DNA from: Xanthobacteraceae bacterium
GTDB taxonomy: Bacteria > Pseudomonadota > Alphaproteobacteria > Rhizobiales > Xanthobacteraceae
Direction: 5' to 3'
Assembly: GCA_019746355.1 (NCBI GenBank)
Contig: JAIESC010000018.1
Coordinates: forward strand, 1 to 15,224
Length of the DNA stretch: 15,224 nucleotides
Below, piece after piece: positions 11,748-15,224 of this stretch (within the stretch, counting starts at the first letter, position 1; every line of letters starts with the position of its first letter). Under the pieces are notes generated by a model that worked only from the letters and a program-made list of their open reading frames with translations, was not told where the DNA came from and made no database searches. Position numbers and translations under genes: made by a program.

Positions 11748-13532
11748 TTACGGCTTCACGGGCCACAGCCGAGCCATCGCGGAGACGAGCAAGCCCATGC
11801 CGAGACAGACTGGCACGACGGCCCAAAGCCACGCCTCGCGGCCGGTCATGACATGGATCGCGACGGCAACGGCTCCACCGAGTGCGCCGCATCCCATGAT
11901 CGCAAGCGCCCAATTCCGGCTGACGGTTCCCACGCCTTTGCTCATCGGTGCCAAGAGCGGGCCCAGCACGAGCGGCAGGAAAGCGAGCTGGGCGGAAGCC
12001 AGCGCGAACAAGAGCGCGAGGAATGTGCTGCCTGAAATGCTGATCCGAAACGCCGTCTCGGCCACGAGGAACGCCACGGCGATCGCGGCCAGAAATCCAA
12101 CTCCCGCGATCATGACGCGGCGCATCGTGACTGCCTCATCGGCCGGTTGAGCCGCACCTGCCGAGAGCTCCGGCCGAAACCACGGCAGGATGTCGTAGCG
12201 TATGGTGCCGAGACTCGCGGAGAGCATGGAGATCATCGTCGACAGCGCGATCGCACACACACCCACGAGCAACAGCGGCAAGATGATGACGGTGACTTCG
12301 TTCTGGTCCGACACAAGCTGCGTGACGAAGGCGGGCATCACATCCGCGCTGCCGGGCGTCTGCGTGGCCATGACCGCAAGCGCGCCGAACATGCACATCA
12401 GGAGCCCAAGCAAAGCGCCTTCCGTGCCGGTCATCCTGAAGAAGCTGCGCAGAATCCCGGGTCGCAGGCCGGGTTCAAAATTGCTTTCGTCGATGTGCTT
12501 TTCGATCGCCGCCAACCTTTGCCAGTTGGCAACGTCAACAAGCGGGTAAAGCAGCGGAAGCAGGATCAGGGCGATCAGTCCTGCGGCCGGCACGTTGGTT
12601 CCGACCTGAAAGGCAGCCATGCTCTCGCGGCCGGCGCCAGGAAGCCCGATGAAGTAGAACAGCATGCCGGCGATAACGATGGCGAGAACGACGAAGATCG
12701 AAATAACGGGGCTGAGAAGCTGCTGAAACTTCTTCAGCGCGGCTGCACCGCGGGGTGGGCGATCCGGATCGGCAAGGCGGATCAGATTGGTGTCGACGTA
12801 TTTCGAGCGCCGGTAGGCCAGAACGAAAACGCACCACCCCGCGATCAAGCCGATTGCGAGCGTGCCATGGGGCGGCATCGGACCAAGCATGGAGGCCTGC
12901 AGATACAGAAGCAGCGCGGCCGATCCGATAAGGCCCAGATAGGCCATGCCGAGCTGCAATTGCGCGCAAGCCATCGCCGCCGAATTGCCCGAAACCAGCG
13001 CACACAGCAGCGTCAAGATCAGCATGCCGAACACCGACGGATAGACCAAAGACGTGCTTCCCAGCACCGGCTTCAGCAGCGCTGCGACCGCGATTGACTC
13101 GCCAACGATCAGGCCAAAGAGGGCGAACAGCGTCAGGCTCGCGGCGAGCAGACGCACCGTCGGATCGTCGCCGTGCTGGCGCGCAACAAACGCATGCACC
13201 GTGATGGACCGGTCCTCGCGGAGCGCTCCGGCCACGAATTGAACAATCGGGCCGCGTAACCTGTAGAGCAGAAGAAATCCCATCCCGAGGCATCCCGAAG
13301 CGACCACGGCCGGCCAAACATCGCCGGTCGCGCCCCAGGCGAAAAACGGTCCGACGGCCGCAAGGCGCAGTGTCGAGGCAACGGAAGCGTTCCCGATCAC
13401 GCCGAGCGGGGTGGACCGGGACGAGACGAAAAAATCCTGCGCCCGCACATGACGCTGGCGGCGCAGCAGGTATGCCGGGACGAGGCAGATCGCGATGGAA
13501 AGTGCGACGGCAGCGAAGCCCAAAAATGACAT
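11748..13532 (-). CDS. SSS-like (LeuT-fold) membrane transporter
   Basis: This 594-residue integral membrane protein has about 13-15 hydrophobic segments. It resembles the sodium:solute symporter (SSS) family. An early RAQDFFVSSRSTP segment (30-42) aligns with the D-[YF]-F-[LV]-x-[GS]-R motif that follows TM1. DVANWQRLAA (333-342) matches the characteristic D-x-x-x-x-Q-R-x-x-A motif. A Ser-rich helix STMISMLSAS (431-440) sits where the Na+-site serines lie in the family, followed by YDILPWF. The match is distant, and neither substrate nor ion can be named. The frame is open to a TTG at 13616, but the ATG at 13532 starts right before TM1 and is preferred, though its ribosome-binding site is weak. 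A cupin gene follows and a divergent exported-hydrolase operon lies upstream. Confidence 0.82.
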   Translation of the reverse strand: MSFLGFAAVALSIAICLVPAYLLRRQRHVRAQDFFVSSRSTPLGVIGNASVASTLRLAAVGPFFAWGATGDVWPAVVASGCLGMGFLLLYRLRGPIVQFVAGALREDRSITVHAFVARQHGDDPTVRLLAASLTLFALFGLIVGESIAVAALLKPVLGSTSLVYPSVFGMLILTLLCALVSGNSAAMACAQLQLGMAYLGLIGSAALLLYLQASMLGPMPPHGTLAIGLIAGWCVFVLAYRRSKYVDTNLIRLADPDRPPRGAAALKKFQQLLSPVISIFVVLAIVIAGMLFYFIGLPGAGRESMAAFQVGTNVPAAGLIALILLPLLYPLVDVANWQRLAAIEKHIDESNFEPGLRPGILRSFFRMTGTEGALLGLLMCMFGALAVMATQTPGSADVMPAFVTQLVSDQNEVTVIILPLLLVGVCAIALSTMISMLSASLGTIRYDILPWFRPELSAGAAQPADEAVTMRRVMIAGVGFLAAIAVAFLVAETAFRISISGSTFLALLFALASAQLAFLPLVLGPLLAPMSKGVGTVSRNWALAIMGCGALGGAVAVAIHVMTGREAWLWAVVPVCLGMGLLVSAMARLWPVKP

Positions 13533-13657
13533 AACCAATTCGCCGGGTTTACCCGCGTGCCGCAACAGGCCATGGCGGATTCGCGCAAGACTAATGGACG
13601 CAGCGATGAGCGCCAACCGGCCGTGCCCGCAGAAATGGCCTCGCGTTCAGACCGCAA

Positions 13658-13685
13658 TGGACAATGGCGCAACGAAGGACATAAT
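13658..13685 (+). promoter_or_regulatory. Sigma-70-type promoter of the exported-hydrolase operon
   Basis: TGGACA (13658-13663) and CATAAT (13680-13685), 16 bases apart, each match five of six consensus positions. The predicted start is near 13692, 47 bases before the ATG at 13739. It lies in the 206-base divergent gap shared with the transporter gene. Confidence 0.6.
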
Positions 13686-13738
13686 TGCCATGGTCGGGCG
13701 ACAGCAAACCAGGCCATAGGCTCTTTGGGACGGTGTCC

Positions 13739-14389
13739 ATGCGTCGCGTTCGCGTCCGTTGCAGGTTGAAAGCATATGCCCGGTGGATGGGAGCGATGGC
13801 GACCGTCGCGTCGCTGTCGTGCAGCAACGCCCACGCCTCCGAAACGCGGGCCTATCTGCTGCGTGGCTGGTTCGGGGTGTTCTCGACCGGGATGGACGAG
13901 CTTGCCGGCGATCTGAGAAGCAAGGGCATCAAGGCCGAAGCGGTCGGACACCTGGCCTGGAAATCAACGATATCCAAGATCGTCCAGGATCGGGCGGCCG
14001 GCAAGATCGGCGCGCTCGCCCTGATCGGCCACTCGCAAGGCGCAATCAACGTGATCGAGATGGCGCAGTCGCTCAAGGCGCACAAGATTCAGGTGGATCT
14101 CCTGGTCACGCTCGCCCCGCTCGGACAGAATCCAGTGCCAACGAACGTGGTGCGGGCGATGAATTTTTACCAGAGTCCCGGATGGGGCTCGGCGATTACC
14201 GCCGAAACGGGCTTCCGCGGCAAGCTTTCGAATATCGACCTCAGCTCGGACCTGACCGTTACTCACATCACCATCGACAAGAGCGCCAAGGTTCAGGGGG
14301 AAATTGCCCGGGCGATTCTCGCCATTCCAAAGGCGAAAGAGAGCGCAAGCCCCAGAGAGGCCGCTCAGCCCGCCGCGCCTTCACGGTGA
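13739..14389 (+). CDS. Exported alpha/beta-fold hydrolase (lipase/thioesterase-like)
   Basis: This 216-residue protein has a basic N-terminus (MRRVRVRCR), a hydrophobic segment and a signal-peptidase-like site after AHA (about residue 33), so it should be periplasmic. The mature part begins with YLLRGWFGVFSTGMD, the oxyanion-strand region of small lipase-like hydrolases. It continues with the nucleophile elbow GHSQG (Ser99) and a likely catalytic His176 (TVTHITIDK). It is small, with no evident cap domain, and has a proline/alanine-rich tail. The frame is open upstream to 13685, but the ATG at 13739 follows GGGACGG and begins the signal peptide. The next gene starts four bases after its stop, so the two exported hydrolases form an operon. 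The substrate is unknown. Confidence 0.85.
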   Translation: MRRVRVRCRLKAYARWMGAMATVASLSCSNAHASETRAYLLRGWFGVFSTGMDELAGDLRSKGIKAEAVGHLAWKSTISKIVQDRAAGKIGALALIGHSQGAINVIEMAQSLKAHKIQVDLLVTLAPLGQNPVPTNVVRAMNFYQSPGWGSAITAETGFRGKLSNIDLSSDLTVTHITIDKSAKVQGEIARAILAIPKAKESASPREAAQPAAPSR

Positions 14390-14393
14390 TCGA

Positions 14394-14990
14394 ATGGCCA
14401 AGGGGTGCGCAGTCAAATCACCCGAGCGGCTGACGTTCTGCGATGCGTCAGCCGCCATCATTCTTGCGGTTTCTCTTCTGGTGTCGGCAACGATCGCAGC
14501 CGATGCCGCCCCGCTTCGCATCGTCGCCGTCGGCGCGAGCAACACACACGGCTGGTACGTCGGCAATCGCGGCGCTTATCCGGCTCTGCTGGAGGCCCTG
14601 CTGAAGGCGAAGGGCATCGATGCGCAAGTCACCAACGCCGGCGTGCCGTTCGACACCACCGCCGGCATGCTCAAACGGATCGACAGCGACGTGCCCAAGG
14701 GAACCAATATTGTGATCCTGCAGCCCGGCGCAAACGACCGCCGCTTCCTGATGACGAAGGAGCAGCGCGCCACCAACATCGCGACGATGGAGCGCCAGTT
14801 GCGCAGTCGCTCGATCAAGGTGATCGTCTACGATGAGGAGATCCCGCTGCGCTACTACAGCGTGGATTTGATCCACTTCAACAGCGACGGCCATGCCATG
14901 ATCGCGGCCGCCTTGCTGCCGCGGGTCATGGCCATCATCGGCCGCGCGCCTGACAGCGCGCCGCAAGCCGGCCGACCAAGGCAGCCCTAA
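14394..14990 (+). CDS. Exported SGNH/GDSL hydrolase
   Basis: This 198-residue secreted esterase of the SGNH superfamily is related to TesA-type arylesterases. All four blocks are visible: Ser49 in VAVGASNTHG (GAS in place of GDS), Gly83 in TNAGVPFDTT, Asn114 in LQPGANDRR, and Asp158/His161 in DLIHFNSDGH. A hydrophobic signal segment (about 19-38) ends in ADA before the mature start at Ala39. The frame is open upstream to 14304 inside the previous gene, but the ATG at 14394 gives a compact signal peptide and sits four bases after the upstream stop, which implies translational coupling. Such enzymes cleave acyl or aryl esters or acetylated sugars; the substrate is unknown. Its stop lies 15 bases from the convergent gene at 15006. 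Confidence 0.9.
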   Translation: MAKGCAVKSPERLTFCDASAAIILAVSLLVSATIAADAAPLRIVAVGASNTHGWYVGNRGAYPALLEALLKAKGIDAQVTNAGVPFDTTAGMLKRIDSDVPKGTNIVILQPGANDRRFLMTKEQRATNIATMERQLRSRSIKVIVYDEEIPLRYYSVDLIHFNSDGHAMIAAALLPRVMAIIGRAPDSAPQAGRPRQP

Positions 14991-15005
14991 AGATCAGGCC
15001 CGCCG

Positions 15006-15224
15006 CTAGTTCTCGAGCTTGATCTTGGCCTTGTCGATGATGTCGGCGAATTTCCGGCTCTCCGCCTCGACGAAGCCTTTGAACTGCGCCGCCGTGGTCT
15101 TGCGCGCGACGATGCCCTGCTTATCGAGGGTCTCCGCGGTCTTTTGCTCCGCCAGCGCCTTGAGCGTCAGCCCGTTCAGCCGCTCCACCATGTCGGGCGG
15201 CGTGCCGCCGGTCGCGAACAGCCC
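15006..15224 (-). CDS. Tripartite-tricarboxylate (Bug/TctC) solute-binding protein, C-terminal part only
   Basis: Only the last 72 residues are present; the gene runs off the window's right edge. The reading GLFATGGTPPDMVERLN, then a KALAEQKTAETL segment, QGI and TTAAQFKGFVEAESRKFADII, matches the C-terminal end of Bug/TctC periplasmic binding proteins. In these, GLFAPAGTP-type and SPEEFAAFLRAE-type segments precede the final helix. Such proteins deliver carboxylates or related acids to TTT transporters, but in Bradyrhizobium-type genomes many are orphans with unknown ligands. An ATG at 15191 is internal and is not the start. The family call is good for so short a piece. Confidence 0.8.
   Translation of the reverse strand, partial: GLFATGGTPPDMVERLNGLTLKALAEQKTAETLDKQGIVARKTTAAQFKGFVEAESRKFADIIDKAKIKLEN

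Overview
The window reads as a chromosomal segment of a high-GC alphaproteobacterium of the order Hyphomicrobiales (Rhizobiales), most like the Bradyrhizobium/Rhodopseudomonas/Xanthobacteraceae group. This rests on three things: families largely confined to alphaproteobacteria (DUF3126, the NDUFS6-like zinc-finger protein, several Rhizobiales-only hypotheticals), several palindromic intergenic elements of a kind I associate with these genomes, and a full CtrA-type binding site. No phage, plasmid, insertion-sequence or CRISPR signature is seen. Genes are tightly packed and no gene-free stretch exceeds about 300 bases.

Layout. 1-71 is a tandem pair of 35-base hairpin repeats. 75-1082 (minus) holds a gamma-carbonic-anhydrase-like protein and a small membrane protein. 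Divergent from these is a membrane-anchored hypothetical gene (1236-1940, plus) behind a perfect TTAA-N7-TTAAC CtrA box. A minus-strand block follows: a double-DUF3126 protein, a composite palindromic repeat, the serine acetyltransferase gene cysE with a 15-base perfect palindrome upstream, two overlapping alpha/beta-hydrolase genes and a 383-residue membrane hypothetical. A plus-strand block (6512-9088) carries an NDUFS6-like zinc-finger protein, an FAD-dependent monooxygenase and a stand-alone MetE-type methyltransferase core. A small lipoprotein and a two-domain universal stress protein follow on the minus strand.

The most notable feature is at 10778-11106 (minus): a tRNA-Leu(UAA) gene interrupted by a 241-base group I intron between U34 and A35, the position used by the cyanobacterial and plastid tRNA-Leu(UAA) intron. 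The exons join into a regular leucine tRNA with an encoded CCA, and the intron shows recognisable P1, P3, P4, P7 and P10 pairings. It is easily missed because its tRNA arms are 241 bases apart. Beyond it are a cupin gene with its own terminator and a large SSS-like transporter gene (minus). Divergent from these is an operon of two exported hydrolases (an alpha/beta type and an SGNH type). The window ends in the C-terminus of a tripartite-tricarboxylate-type (Bug) solute-binding protein.

Functionally the window is mixed housekeeping and envelope content: cysteine biosynthesis, one-carbon/methionine metabolism, stress response, tRNA, and several uncharacterised membrane or periplasmic proteins. 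There is no single large pathway. Function calls come from motif recognition by eye; no database search was possible.
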